This document shows positions 40,624 to 48,512 of a stretch of DNA of 64,000 nt, piece after piece (positions within the stretch are counted from its first letter, which is position 1; each line of letters opens with the position of its first letter). Under the pieces are notes generated by a model. The model had not been told where the DNA came from. It did not search any database and saw only the letters and a program-made list of their open reading frames with translations. Source of the stretch: Lachnospiraceae bacterium. Lineage in GTDB: Bacteria; Bacillota; Clostridia; Lachnospirales; Lachnospiraceae. Where the stretch lies: assembly GCA_009911185.1 (NCBI GenBank), contig QXWW01000009.1, forward strand, positions 62,001-126,000, written 5' to 3'. The position numbers and the translations under genes are program-made.

Positions 40624-41724
40624 TTACTGTAAATCTGCAATAATCTGCCCTTCGTATAGCGGATCATGCAATTCCTCCGCCGTATCATCACCTTCCACTT
40701 CGTTATTATATTTATAGGGCACCGGCAGTCTCTTTCCTTCCCCTGCCAGAAACCATTCATATTCCAAATCCAGATGTCCAATATCCAACGCCTGATATCC
40801 TTCTGCCGTCAGGTCATAAGCAAGCACTCCTGCCGCCGGTCCCATAGCAATCAGAAACAAGATATCTTCACTGGCAGATTCCAGGGCAGACTTCAGGATA
40901 TCATCGTAACGGTCAAAAGAATTGGTAGCCGGCGCAAGGATACGTTTTATGTCCCTTGCGCCGTCCAGCAGATCATTGAAAACCCCCATTCTGGTCTGCG
41001 CCCCTTCCACAATGATTACCCTGCGGTCTTTCCAGATATCCCTGATATGTTCGAAACGCTTTCCGGGCGCGTTCGTCCGCCAATCCTTATACATTACATA
41101 TGGGCGTGAAACATAAGCGTCATAATATACTCTGTCAGGCTCTAACAGTTCCATATGCTGCTTCCTGGTGCCTCCGTTCGTCATATAGATCCGTATCGCA
41201 TTTGCCGCTGATTCCGTAAAGTCCTGCAATGAGCCATAATTATTGGCAATTGCAATCAGCATACGAGGATGGCGGCTGTACAGCACCTCTTTTAACCTGC
41301 TCCCCAGCCTTTCATCCAGTTTTTGAAATTTATGGCGGTCCAGCTTTATAATCTGTGAAAACTCCCCATCTCCAAAACGAGCCATCGACTTCTTGTTCCT
41401 GATAATCTCCTCAATGGTTTCTTCCGCGCTTCTAATATTCGGAAAACAGTATTCTTCCCTCTTTAACCGCGGATCCAACAACTCAAACGGCATATTTTCG
41501 CTGTTTCCCCGCACTACGCCTAAATTCATGTCTATGGTTGACTGGTCTTTTACTACATTTGAGAGCTGAAGCATCATCTGCCTGTTAATTTCATACAATT
41601 CCCGTATTGCCTGAAGCAGCGCGGCGTTATCTTTTTTATTTGACAGATTTTCTTCCTGCAGTTTTACAATCTGTCCTTCCAGACAGGATATCCGCTCCTT
41701 AAGTTCTTTCACTCTTTCTTCCAT
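40624..41724 (-). CDS. GT-D fold glycosyltransferase (DUF1792/SP_1767 family)
   Basis: 366 residues. An N-terminal coiled coil of about 60 residues is followed by the GT-D domain, marked by MARFGDGEF, whose DGE is the metal-binding motif of this fold, and GPAAGVLAYDLTAEGYQALD with IGHLDLEYEW. GT-D enzymes act on glycoproteins such as serine-rich adhesins. The start is uncertain: an ATG at 41736 directly abuts a GGGGG site, so the ATG four codons later (41724) is preferred. An inverted-repeat element lies directly upstream. Confidence 0.85.
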   Translation of the reverse strand: MEERVKELKERISCLEGQIVKLQEENLSNKKDNAALLQAIRELYEINRQMMLQLSNVVKDQSTIDMNLGVVRGNSENMPFELLDPRLKREEYCFPNIRSAEETIEEIIRNKKSMARFGDGEFSQIIKLDRHKFQKLDERLGSRLKEVLYSRHPRMLIAIANNYGSLQDFTESAANAIRIYMTNGGTRKQHMELLEPDRVYYDAYVSRPYVMYKDWRTNAPGKRFEHIRDIWKDRRVIIVEGAQTRMGVFNDLLDGARDIKRILAPATNSFDRYDDILKSALESASEDILFLIAMGPAAGVLAYDLTAEGYQALDIGHLDLEYEWFLAGEGKRLPVPYKYNNEVEGDDTAEELHDPLYEGQIIADLQ

Positions 41725-41755
41725 AATAATATCCATCCCCCATCTTTATATGCTT

Positions 41756-41920
41756 CTAGTGTATTGACACGCTCATTTTTGAACTAACTGGACAGAATAT
41801 GTGTCACTCTGCAAGGCGGCTGAATGAGGCGTAGCGGTGGCTACGTCGATGAAAGCCAACACAGCAGATGGCATTATAGGCTGTTCCGTTAGTCAAATTG
41901 TGAACGTGTCAGTACACTAG
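41756..41920. repeat. MITE-like inverted-repeat element
   Basis: The two ends are an imperfect inverted repeat of about 40 bases: the left arm starts CTAGTGTATTGACACG and the right arm's complement reads CTAGTGTACTGACACG, and both continue with recognisable similarity to GACTAAC/GAACTAAC. The 85-base interior has its own small stem (GTAGC/GCTAC) flanked by TCTGC and GCAGA. No ORF inside. The right arm supplies the last codons and stop of the Gfo/Idh gene at 41889. Confidence 0.75.
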
Positions 41921-42872
41921 TGTCCCATCCAGTCCCAGACTCGAAAAATCTCTCCATAATCCCCGCAATTGCCATACTCATACTCTTTTTTGTTTCATAT
42001 TCCTTCTGTTTTGCCTGAATATCTTTTACAAACGCCTGCAGTTCATACTGCAGCCCGCTTCTTTCATATTCATAAATATGTACTTCTTTCTTATCCGGAT
42101 CCTCAAACCTTACTTGAAACTCTCTTGTCATCCACCAGGGAGCTTTCACATATATATAACCCTTTGTGCCGGAAATAATGAGATCTCCTTCTGATTTCAC
42201 CCCCACGCCCACTTTACCCAGCCCAAATCCCTGCTCATAAGCGAGATTAATCTTGGTAAATAAGTCTACCCCGTTCTCATCTCTTATGGAATGGAATTGT
42301 ACGTCTGCGGGATGTCCGCCCAAAATTTTCACGACAGGCAGCAGCACGTAAGTCCCATACTCTGTCACGCTTCCCCCATAAACAGGATCCGTCCGTTCTC
42401 TCCCCGCCGGGTCTGTCAATCTGGTAAAACACGCTTCTACATCCCGTACCGTTCCAATGACTCCGCTCTCAACCGTCTTAAGCAGACCCAAAAACCCCGG
42501 ACAATAGGCGGTTTTTATTGCTTCCATCAAAACCACTTCATTTTTCTTTGCAAGTGCAAATAATTCCTCCACTTCTGCACTTAAAAACGCCATGGGTTTT
42601 TCACAAAGCACATGCTTCTTTTTCTGTAATGCTTTCCGGGCATATGCAACGTGCGTCTGGTGCGGGGAAGCGATGTAGACCGCGTCCACCTCTGACAGAA
42701 ATTGCTCCCAATCGTCTGTTGCCTGAGCAACCTCATACTTTTGGGCAAATGTGTTCGCACTGCTGATATGCGGATTATAAATACCTGTCGCCTGAATTTG
42801 GGGAACTAACGCTATATCCTGCATAAATCTTGCCGCAATCCGTCCTGTCCCTATCACACCTAATCGAATCAT
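41889..42872 (-). CDS. Gfo/Idh/MocA-family oxidoreductase
   Basis: 327 residues. The NAD(P)-binding motif is VIGTGRIAARF, and the family's EKP signature is in LCEKPMAFLSAEVEEL. It probably oxidises or reduces a sugar or polyol. The ATG overlaps the upstream stop (ATGA). It is a close paralogue of the C-terminal half of the gene at 42869, sharing EAIKTAYCPGFL and EACFTRL. The last ten residues (TSVLTRSQFD) are translated from the right arm of the inverted repeat, so the natural C-terminus was replaced. Whether activity is affected is unclear, since the change is at the very end. Confidence 0.88.
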   Translation of the reverse strand: MIRLGVIGTGRIAARFMQDIALVPQIQATGIYNPHISSANTFAQKYEVAQATDDWEQFLSEVDAVYIASPHQTHVAYARKALQKKKHVLCEKPMAFLSAEVEELFALAKKNEVVLMEAIKTAYCPGFLGLLKTVESGVIGTVRDVEACFTRLTDPAGRERTDPVYGGSVTEYGTYVLLPVVKILGGHPADVQFHSIRDENGVDLFTKINLAYEQGFGLGKVGVGVKSEGDLIISGTKGYIYVKAPWWMTREFQVRFEDPDKKEVHIYEYERSGLQYELQAFVKDIQAKQKEYETKKSMSMAIAGIMERFFESGTGWDTSVLTRSQFD

Positions 42873-44209
42873 TTTTTCATCCTTTTTTCCATAAACATTT
42901 CCGTAATTTCCGATATTGCCACAATTTCTTCTTTTGTCAGTTTATAGGTATTTCTCTCTAAGCCGTTGATCTTAGAGGCAAATTCACTGATTTCATACCG
43001 CAGTCCATCTCCCTGGAACTTTGGTTCAAATACTTCGATTACATTTGGATCCTCATAACGAACCATATATTTTTTCGTCAGCCACCAGGGGGACTCCGCT
43101 AAAAGATAGCCATTCGTACCTGCGATCACCAGTTGTCCCTCCGATTTTACGCCGACCCCGCACTTAGCCGTGGCCATGCCCTGGTCATAAATTAGCTGGA
43201 TCTTCGTATATAAATCCATGCCCTGGTCGTCCAGTATACTATAAATTTCTACTTTCTGGTAATTGGTGCCGAATAATTTAAAGATAGGAAGCAGCGTGTA
43301 TGCCGCATACTCCAGAAATGCTCCTCCATAATTTTTATCGGTGCGCTCTCTCGATTCAACGTCCGCAAGTCTGGTAAAACATGCCTCCACATCCTTAATT
43401 TCCCCTATTTTTCCGCTCTGCACGGTATTTAAAAGCTGCTGGAAACCGGGGCAGTAAGCTGTCTTGATCCCTTCCAGTAATACCAGGTTTTTTTCCTCCG
43501 CCAAATCATATAGTTCTTCTACATCACATTTCGACATTGCAACCGGATTCTCGCTCAGTACATGCTTGCCCGCCTGCAGCGCCTGTTTCGCATATTCATA
43601 ATGAGTTTCATTCGGAGAAGCGATATAAACTGCGTCAATGCTGTCTAAAAACTGCTGATAATCATCGTTGTACACTGGAATTTCGTATTTTCTGCGAAAC
43701 GTATCTCCGCTTTCTTTTTCCGGATTATAGGCGCACACAATATGGATGCCAGACACATATTTATCTTCTTCCAGAAAACGCGGCGCCATACGTCCGGTTC
43801 CCACAATCCCTACATTGATAATCTGAAATCTGCTCTTGCGCAGCATTGTGGAAGAGATATCCGGCGTGCGTTCCAGATAGATTACCTGACAGAAATTATT
43901 CAGATAGTCAAAAGTCCCCACCCAGTCGGAACCGACTGTAAAAATATCAATGTTATATTTCTGTATATCCTCAATCTTCTGCCCCTCGTGATCCTCAATG
44001 ATAATCTCGTCCGCCAGTCCTGTTTTCCTTACATTTTCAATACGCTCCAACGTAGAATCGATCACATTGACTTTGCCCCGCATTTCATCAAAATGCTCCG
44101 TAGTCACGCCGACAATTAAATAGTCCCCCAGCTTCTTTGCCCGGGACAATATATTTAAGTGGCCCTGATGAAATAAATCAAATGTCCCATAAGTTATTAC
44201 TTTTTTCAT
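42869..44209 (-). CDS. Fusion: TagD-like cytidylyltransferase plus Gfo/Idh oxidoreductase
   Basis: 446 residues. Residues 1-130 are a glycerol-3-phosphate cytidylyltransferase-like domain: YGTFDLFHQGHLNIL contains the HxGH signature, and ERTPDISSTMLR the RTxGISTT-like signature. Residues 133-446 are a Gfo/Idh/MocA oxidoreductase (VGIVGTGRMAPRFLEE, SENPVAMSKCDVEEL). The usual EKP Lys is replaced by Asn (ENP), unlike the downstream paralogue, which keeps EKP. A CDP-polyol or CDP-sugar whose alcohol part is oxidised or reduced by the same protein would fit. TTAGGAGCATACGC precedes the ATG. Confidence 0.85.
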   Translation of the reverse strand: MKKVITYGTFDLFHQGHLNILSRAKKLGDYLIVGVTTEHFDEMRGKVNVIDSTLERIENVRKTGLADEIIIEDHEGQKIEDIQKYNIDIFTVGSDWVGTFDYLNNFCQVIYLERTPDISSTMLRKSRFQIINVGIVGTGRMAPRFLEEDKYVSGIHIVCAYNPEKESGDTFRRKYEIPVYNDDYQQFLDSIDAVYIASPNETHYEYAKQALQAGKHVLSENPVAMSKCDVEELYDLAEEKNLVLLEGIKTAYCPGFQQLLNTVQSGKIGEIKDVEACFTRLADVESRERTDKNYGGAFLEYAAYTLLPIFKLFGTNYQKVEIYSILDDQGMDLYTKIQLIYDQGMATAKCGVGVKSEGQLVIAGTNGYLLAESPWWLTKKYMVRYEDPNVIEVFEPKFQGDGLRYEISEFASKINGLERNTYKLTKEEIVAISEITEMFMEKRMKK

Positions 44210-44310
44210 GCGTATGCTCCTAACATTTATCCGTTTTCTATTTTTGCAAATTACGCCATACAGCTCTTTTGCAGAAGGATTAAACGCAAACCCACGCTTC
44301 CTAATTTTAA

Positions 44311-44344
44311 GGATTCCACAGATTCTTTCGTATCTTTGGAATCC
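44311..44344 (-). other. Leader hairpin upstream of the TagD-Gfo/Idh gene
   Basis: GGATTCCAAAGAT pairs with ATCTGTGGAATCC around an eight-base loop with one mismatch, inside the ~200-base leader between the promoter at 44409 and the start codon at 44209. No uridine tract follows. Role unknown. Confidence 0.5.
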
Positions 44345-44408
44345 CTAAAACAAACATTCCTTACAAATAGCACAGGATGTCTCCCTTCACTTTTGCTATG
44401 ACAGGGTT

Positions 44409-44437
44409 ATTATACCACAGATTCAATTGGTGGAAAA
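44409..44437 (-). promoter_or_regulatory. Extended -10 promoter for the 44.2-40.6 kb unit
   Basis: TGGTATAAT is an extended -10; TTTTCC lies 17 bases upstream as a weak -35. It would produce a leader of about 190 bases before the ATG at 44209. Confidence 0.6.
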
Positions 44438-44454
44438 TAAGAATTTCATAAAAA

Positions 44455-44705
44455 AGCGGGCAAGTCTTCATCTCTTCGCTAAGCCCTTCATTTATAAGGC
44501 ACCTCACCGTTTTGCCGATGCGAGCGCATTTGCAGGCAATCATTTTCGCCTGTGGAAATGCTTTTTATAATAGAAACGCACTTTTATACGCGGTGCGCCG
44601 GAGCCTTTTCTATTGTGCAGACAAGAACAAGCGGACAAGTCCGCTTCAACTCCCTAAATCCCTCATTCATGAGGGATTTGGGCGATTTGCTGCGCCGAGT
44701 GCAGT
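44455..44705. repeat. Two diverged copies of a structured noncoding element
   Basis: Segments 44455-44532 and 44630-44705 align over about 75 bases: both start AGCGGRCAAGTC and share CTAA, TCATT, ATnAGG, TTTGC and CGAG at matching places. The right copy has an AGCGGAC/GTCCGCT palindrome and a CCCTCATTCATGAGGG stem. Small frames crossing it have no ribosome binding sites, so I treat the 44210-44940 gap as noncoding. Confidence 0.55.
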
Positions 44706-44745
44706 CGCTTCAACGACATATTTCTCCTTGCACGAGTGCGGATTT

Positions 44746-44787
44746 GTCCTAAGGGGTACCGTGCTTGCACGGGGGATTCCTTAGGAC
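44746..44787. other. Nested strong hairpin
   Basis: GTCCTAAGG pairs with CCTTAGGAC, enclosing an inner CCGTGC/GCACGG stem. Lies between the diverged element and the interspersed repeat. A terminator is possible in either direction; no uridine tract is adjacent. Confidence 0.5.
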
Positions 44788-44807
44788 AGTTAGGTTCCAT
44801 TTTTTTA

Positions 44808-44859
44808 TTCTATAGGGATATACTTTCACGCTTTAGCGTGACAAGGTCTTTCCTATAAG
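44808..44859 (-). repeat. Interspersed structured repeat, copy 2
   Basis: Minus strand TTATAGGAAAGACCTTGTCA through the TCACGC/GCGTGA stem to CCCTATAGAA. Shares CTTGTCAC, CGTGAAAGTAT and CCTATAGAA with the copy at 9882-9934. The outer arms TATAGG and CCTATA can pair, so the whole unit folds as one long hairpin. Confidence 0.65.
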
Positions 44860-44866
44860 ATAAAAA

Positions 44867-44893
44867 ATCCGTGAATACGTAAAATTCACGGAT
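44867..44893 (-). terminator. Terminator after the adenylation-enzyme gene
   Basis: ATCCGTGAAT pairs with ATTCACGGAT, followed leftwards by TTTTTTATC. It ends the long leftward unit that begins near 60 kb or above. Confidence 0.85.
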
Positions 44894-44940
44894 CTTCTGC
44901 TATTCTGCTGATTATGTAATTTTTATTTAACTATCTGTCT

Positions 44941-46476
44941 TTACGAAAGTCTTTTCTTAAAATATTTCGCGCCCAGCTCCCTCAAATGCCCTCTATCTGT
45001 CTTTCCGTTTTTCGTCACGAAAAACTCCTCAACACGAATTATTCTGTTGGGAAGCATATATGCCGGCAATTTTCCCCTCACTTCACGTCTTACGTCGGAC
45101 GCCTGCGCCTCTCCTGTATAAAACGCAAGTAAGGTTTGGGTTTCATCATCGTAAATGCAGCAGGCCCGCTCTACGCCCGGAACACTTCCTATCTCCAGTT
45201 CAACTTCCTCCATTTCGATACGATGTCCCATACGTTTAATCTGGAAGTCCTTCCTTCCTGCAAAATACAGCAGGCCCTCTTCATCATAATACCCCAAATC
45301 TCCTGTACAATAAATCCGCTCTCTGCTTCCATCTTCACAGGCTTTGCAAATAAACTTTTCATCCTGCGCTTTTTCATTGTGATAGTATCCGCTTGCCAAA
45401 GTGGAACCTCCCACACAAATTTCTCCAACTTGCCGCGGTTTTAAAATCTCCCGCTTTGCGTCATCCCACAGATATATTTTTCGCTTTGAAAACGGTAAAC
45501 CAATCGGAAGCTTACCTGTATTGCTCCCACCTTTGGGAAGCTTATACCAGGTACAGTTGCAGGTTACTTCCGTAGGCCCGTATAAATTATAAAATTCAGC
45601 CTCCGGCAGCGCATGTATCCAAAATTGCAAAGGTTTTTGCGGCATTACCTCCCCGCTGAACATAACTTTCCGAATACAATCCGGCGGTTTTACCCCCTCC
45701 TGTTTGGTGCCTGCAAGCATACTTAACGCCGTAACAGCCCAAATCAGTACCGTAACTTTCTGTTCTTTCAAATACTCCGTTAAAGCAAGCGGCTGGGAGA
45801 ACAATTCCCTGGCGATTAAGATCAAAGTCCCCCCCTTTGCAAACGTGGAAAATATATCCTTTACGGAAACATCAAAGTCAAAGGGAGCCTGATTCCCGAT
45901 AATATCCCTCTCACTAATGCCGCTGACATCCAGTAAGTCCTCTATGAAATCAATAATCGCGCGATGGCTGACAACGACCATTTTGGGAGTACCCGTAGAC
46001 CCGGAGGTAAACATTCCATAGACGAGATCCGTATCCTGCGCCTCATTGCGCACCCGGTCGAGCCTCTCCTGTAAAATCCCGGAAACCGTCAAGTCCTCCA
46101 TTTCAAGAACCGTTCCCTGAAATCCGCAGGAAACCAGCTTTGATGCCGCGCCATTTCCGGTGATCGCCGCGTCAGCCTCCAGAACTTTTATCATTTTGCG
46201 AATCCTCTCCTCGGGAAAAACCGGGTGTACCACTACATAGAAACATCCCGCATACACACATCCCAACAGCGCCGCCAAACAGCCCGCGCTTTTTTCCATA
46301 AATATTACTACAGGCTTTCCCGGAGCCGTGCAGCCAGTCAAAACCGTTCCGATTCTTTTTGCTTCCTGCAGCAATTGAACGTATGTAAAACTTCTCTCTC
46401 CATCATCGACCGCCTTTTTATGCGGATACTTCTCAACTGAACTCTCCAAAAATTCCAAAACATTCGCTATATTCAT
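44941..46476 (-). CDS. Amino-acid/acyl adenylation enzyme (ANL superfamily, DltA-like)
   Basis: 511 residues. Core motifs: FTSGSTGTPKMVVVSH at about 156-171 (A3), NQAPFDFDVSVKDIF (A4 with its Asp), FYNLYGPTEVTCNCT (A5), CTGDLG (A7), DFQIKRMGHRIE (A8), and the catalytic Lys in TKNGKTDRG (A10). It activates a carboxylic or amino acid as an adenylate and loads it onto a carrier protein; the free-standing ACP at 47623 in the same operon is the obvious partner. Campylobacter jejuni flagellin modification loci contain a comparable amino-acid-activating enzyme plus ACP (Cj1307/Cj1308, from memory). Substrate not deducible. Confidence 0.85.
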   Translation of the reverse strand: MNIANVLEFLESSVEKYPHKKAVDDGERSFTYVQLLQEAKRIGTVLTGCTAPGKPVVIFMEKSAGCLAALLGCVYAGCFYVVVHPVFPEERIRKMIKVLEADAAITGNGAASKLVSCGFQGTVLEMEDLTVSGILQERLDRVRNEAQDTDLVYGMFTSGSTGTPKMVVVSHRAIIDFIEDLLDVSGISERDIIGNQAPFDFDVSVKDIFSTFAKGGTLILIARELFSQPLALTEYLKEQKVTVLIWAVTALSMLAGTKQEGVKPPDCIRKVMFSGEVMPQKPLQFWIHALPEAEFYNLYGPTEVTCNCTWYKLPKGGSNTGKLPIGLPFSKRKIYLWDDAKREILKPRQVGEICVGGSTLASGYYHNEKAQDEKFICKACEDGSRERIYCTGDLGYYDEEGLLYFAGRKDFQIKRMGHRIEMEEVELEIGSVPGVERACCIYDDETQTLLAFYTGEAQASDVRREVRGKLPAYMLPNRIIRVEEFFVTKNGKTDRGHLRELGAKYFKKRLS

Positions 46477-46496
46477 ATCTACATCCTCATGTCTGA

Positions 46497-47600
46497 TTAA
46501 GATTCCTTAAAATATGCAGCAATTTCATGCATCCGCTGCATTTGCTTTACATGGAACGGACACTGCTTCTCACAATGACCGCAGGAAATACAAGCATCCG
46601 CCTTTATCTCCTGCTTTTTATAATGACCGAAAGCCAAACGATCTCCAACCAACGCCAAATCATAATACTTGTTAAGCATCCCTATATCTATGCCCTTAGG
46701 GCAAGGCTGACAGTGATTACAATACACGCATCTTGCTTCTTCTGGCTTTATATGAAGATTCTCAATGATCGTATAATCTTTCTCGGATTCTTCCGCTGAA
46801 ATATATTCTAAAATCTCCTTCAACGTTTTTCTGGAAGTAACGCCGGGAAGTACCGTAAGCACTGCCGGCCTGTCCAGGGCATATTGTATGCACTGGTTTT
46901 TGGTAAGCGTCTGCCCAAACGGTGAGCGGGCATCCAGCAACTGCCCTCCTCCAAGAACCTTCATAACGCTCAAGCCAACGCCCGCCGCTTCGCATTCTGC
47001 GTATATTCTGCTGCGGCTTTGTGAATCTCCCAGCGCATGTTCAAACTTCCCAACTGCATAATCATAGGCCGGATTAATACTGAACATTGCCATATCAATA
47101 AGACCTGTATCCAAAAAACGCCTTAATATTTCCGGATTATGCGTAGAGCATCCCAAGTGTCTGATAATTCCCCCGTTTTTAAGGCCCTTCATATAATCCC
47201 ACAATCCGTTTTTCATTACGTTTTCAAAATCTTCTTTTTCGTCAATACAATGAACAAACCCAAAATCGGTATAATCCGTCCCTAATAAACGCAACTGCCT
47301 CTGAAACGTATCTTTGATTACTGATAAATCTCTTGTCCAGCCATATTTGCCGTCCCCCGGATACATAGCTCCAAAATGCTGCTGCAAATAAACTTTATCT
47401 CTGTTCTTTGCAAACACGTTTGCCATCGCTTCAAACTCACGCGCTTTCGTCACCACCGTATCAAAATAATTAATTCCATTTTCTATCGCCAGACAAATGG
47501 TTTTTTCAATTTCATCTGCATCTGTGTGGTGTAAGCAGCTTGTTCCCATTCCAATGATACTGATTTCTGTCCCATCCTGGGGTAATCTACGGTACTGCAT
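46497..47600 (-). CDS. Aldo/keto reductase-like protein with two 4Fe-4S clusters
   Basis: 367 residues. The N-terminal part is an AKR barrel (DGTEISIIGMGTS, GINYFDTV, DYTDFGFVHCID), and the C-terminus carries a ferredoxin-type pair, CVYCNHCQPCPKGI and CISCGHCEKQCPFH. By alignment with the AKR tetrad, Asp (FDT) and His (VHC) are kept, but the Tyr position (DTxxxY) is Lys and the usual TK Lys is in QQH, so both are changed. It may use the iron-sulfur clusters for electron supply or have altered chemistry. Start at 47600 (MQYRRLPQDG) with AAGGCGGG upstream. Confidence 0.8.
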   Translation of the reverse strand: MQYRRLPQDGTEISIIGMGTSCLHHTDADEIEKTICLAIENGINYFDTVVTKAREFEAMANVFAKNRDKVYLQQHFGAMYPGDGKYGWTRDLSVIKDTFQRQLRLLGTDYTDFGFVHCIDEKEDFENVMKNGLWDYMKGLKNGGIIRHLGCSTHNPEILRRFLDTGLIDMAMFSINPAYDYAVGKFEHALGDSQSRSRIYAECEAAGVGLSVMKVLGGGQLLDARSPFGQTLTKNQCIQYALDRPAVLTVLPGVTSRKTLKEILEYISAEESEKDYTIIENLHIKPEEARCVYCNHCQPCPKGIDIGMLNKYYDLALVGDRLAFGHYKKQEIKADACISCGHCEKQCPFHVKQMQRMHEIAAYFKES

Positions 47601-47622
47601 TTTTGTCCCGCCTTTTCTTATT

Positions 47623-47859
47623 CTACATACTAACGTTATATTTTGACAGCAATTCAATTCCTTTTTCAAAAGAACTGAAGTCAATAATGTCATCCATATC
47701 CATCATAATATCAAACTTCTCTTCAATGGTTGCCACCAGATCCATATGTCCGACAGAATCCCACTCCTCGATTGCCTGATAAGTTAAGCCTTTCGCCTGT
47801 TCCGCGGTAATGCCGAAGCACTCTACAAATGCGCTGGTATATTTTTCAAGATTATTCAT
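47623..47859 (-). CDS. Acyl carrier protein
   Basis: 78 residues, acidic, four-helix. The phosphopantetheine attachment serine is S35 in EEWDSVGHMDLV. It is a dedicated carrier, not the fatty-acid ACP, judging by its divergence and its place among LuxC/LuxE, the adenylation enzyme and sugar genes. Start at 47859 (MNNLEKYTSAF) with TGGAGGAAAAG upstream; a longer in-frame start lacks a site. Confidence 0.9.
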   Translation of the reverse strand: MNNLEKYTSAFVECFGITAEQAKGLTYQAIEEWDSVGHMDLVATIEEKFDIMMDMDDIIDFSSFEKGIELLSKYNVSM

Positions 47860-47937
47860 TTTTCTTTTCCTCCATATATATTTACTTCTAATGGCTTTCC
47901 ACACAAGACAGATGAGCACCCGGTCAGCCATAATTTC

Positions 47938-48510
47938 CTATACTTGTTTATTATTTACACAAATGTAACGATATTGCTTTACGTATTCTGATATATCCAG
48001 GCTTTCCCCTTCCAGGGTCCATGTCTCTTTCTTAATCTGCCGATTTGCTTCATCCGTCCAGCGCAACTGCAAAGCGTCTCTGACGCATCCGTAAACCGGC
48101 ATACTCAATGTCAGGCATTTTGAACAAAGCTTACGGATATCCTCCCCCGTTACCTCCTTTATACCAACAAGCGGTAAAATCTGCCGGATATATTCTGCAT
48201 ATACTGTTCCTGAAAGATGGCCGGGATCTGTAAAAATCATCTGTTCCCGATAATGCGCCCGCATCCATGATGCAATTTTCACATCACAGCTTTCATCCAT
48301 TTTTTCAATCACATTGAACATTTTATCCGTTTCATGAAGAATTTCTTCCCTGCTAAAAATCTCTTCTGCCGTAAGCCCCTCCCGGGTCTTCTGTAAAATA
48401 ACCTTATCGTGATTATCCGTATTAACAACAAATAAATGTTCACATTCTCTCATGGAACCAATGGCTTTATAGGATGCCTGTGGAAAAAAGGCGAAGCCCT
48501 TCCGGAACAA
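47938..48510 (-). CDS. Unrecognised 190-residue protein after the transketolase
   Basis: I do not firmly recognise it. The frame extends upstream into the transketolase gene, but a TTG at 48510, two bases after its TAG stop, has GGGAGG correctly spaced and gives MFRKGFAFFPQASYKAIG. Other landmarks are IFTDPGHLSGTVYAEYIRQI and LTLSMPVYGCVRDAL. The HLSGTVYAEYI segment recalls the C-terminal part of WcbI-type capsule enzymes, which would make this a shortened relative. Unusual start and possible truncation keep confidence moderate. Confidence 0.5.
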   Translation of the reverse strand: MFRKGFAFFPQASYKAIGSMRECEHLFVVNTDNHDKVILQKTREGLTAEEIFSREEILHETDKMFNVIEKMDESCDVKIASWMRAHYREQMIFTDPGHLSGTVYAEYIRQILPLVGIKEVTGEDIRKLCSKCLTLSMPVYGCVRDALQLRWTDEANRQIKKETWTLEGESLDISEYVKQYRYICVNNKQV

Positions 48511-48512
48511 AT

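Noticed and set aside
44361-44543. A 60-residue minus-strand frame in the 44 kb noncoding gap
   Set aside because: No ribosome binding site, composition unlike neighbours, and it crosses the structured repeat and the promoter of the next unit.
44512-44784. A 90-residue plus-strand frame in the same gap
   Set aside because: It lies across the repeat copy and hairpins, has no start site signal, and opposes the direction of all flanking genes.
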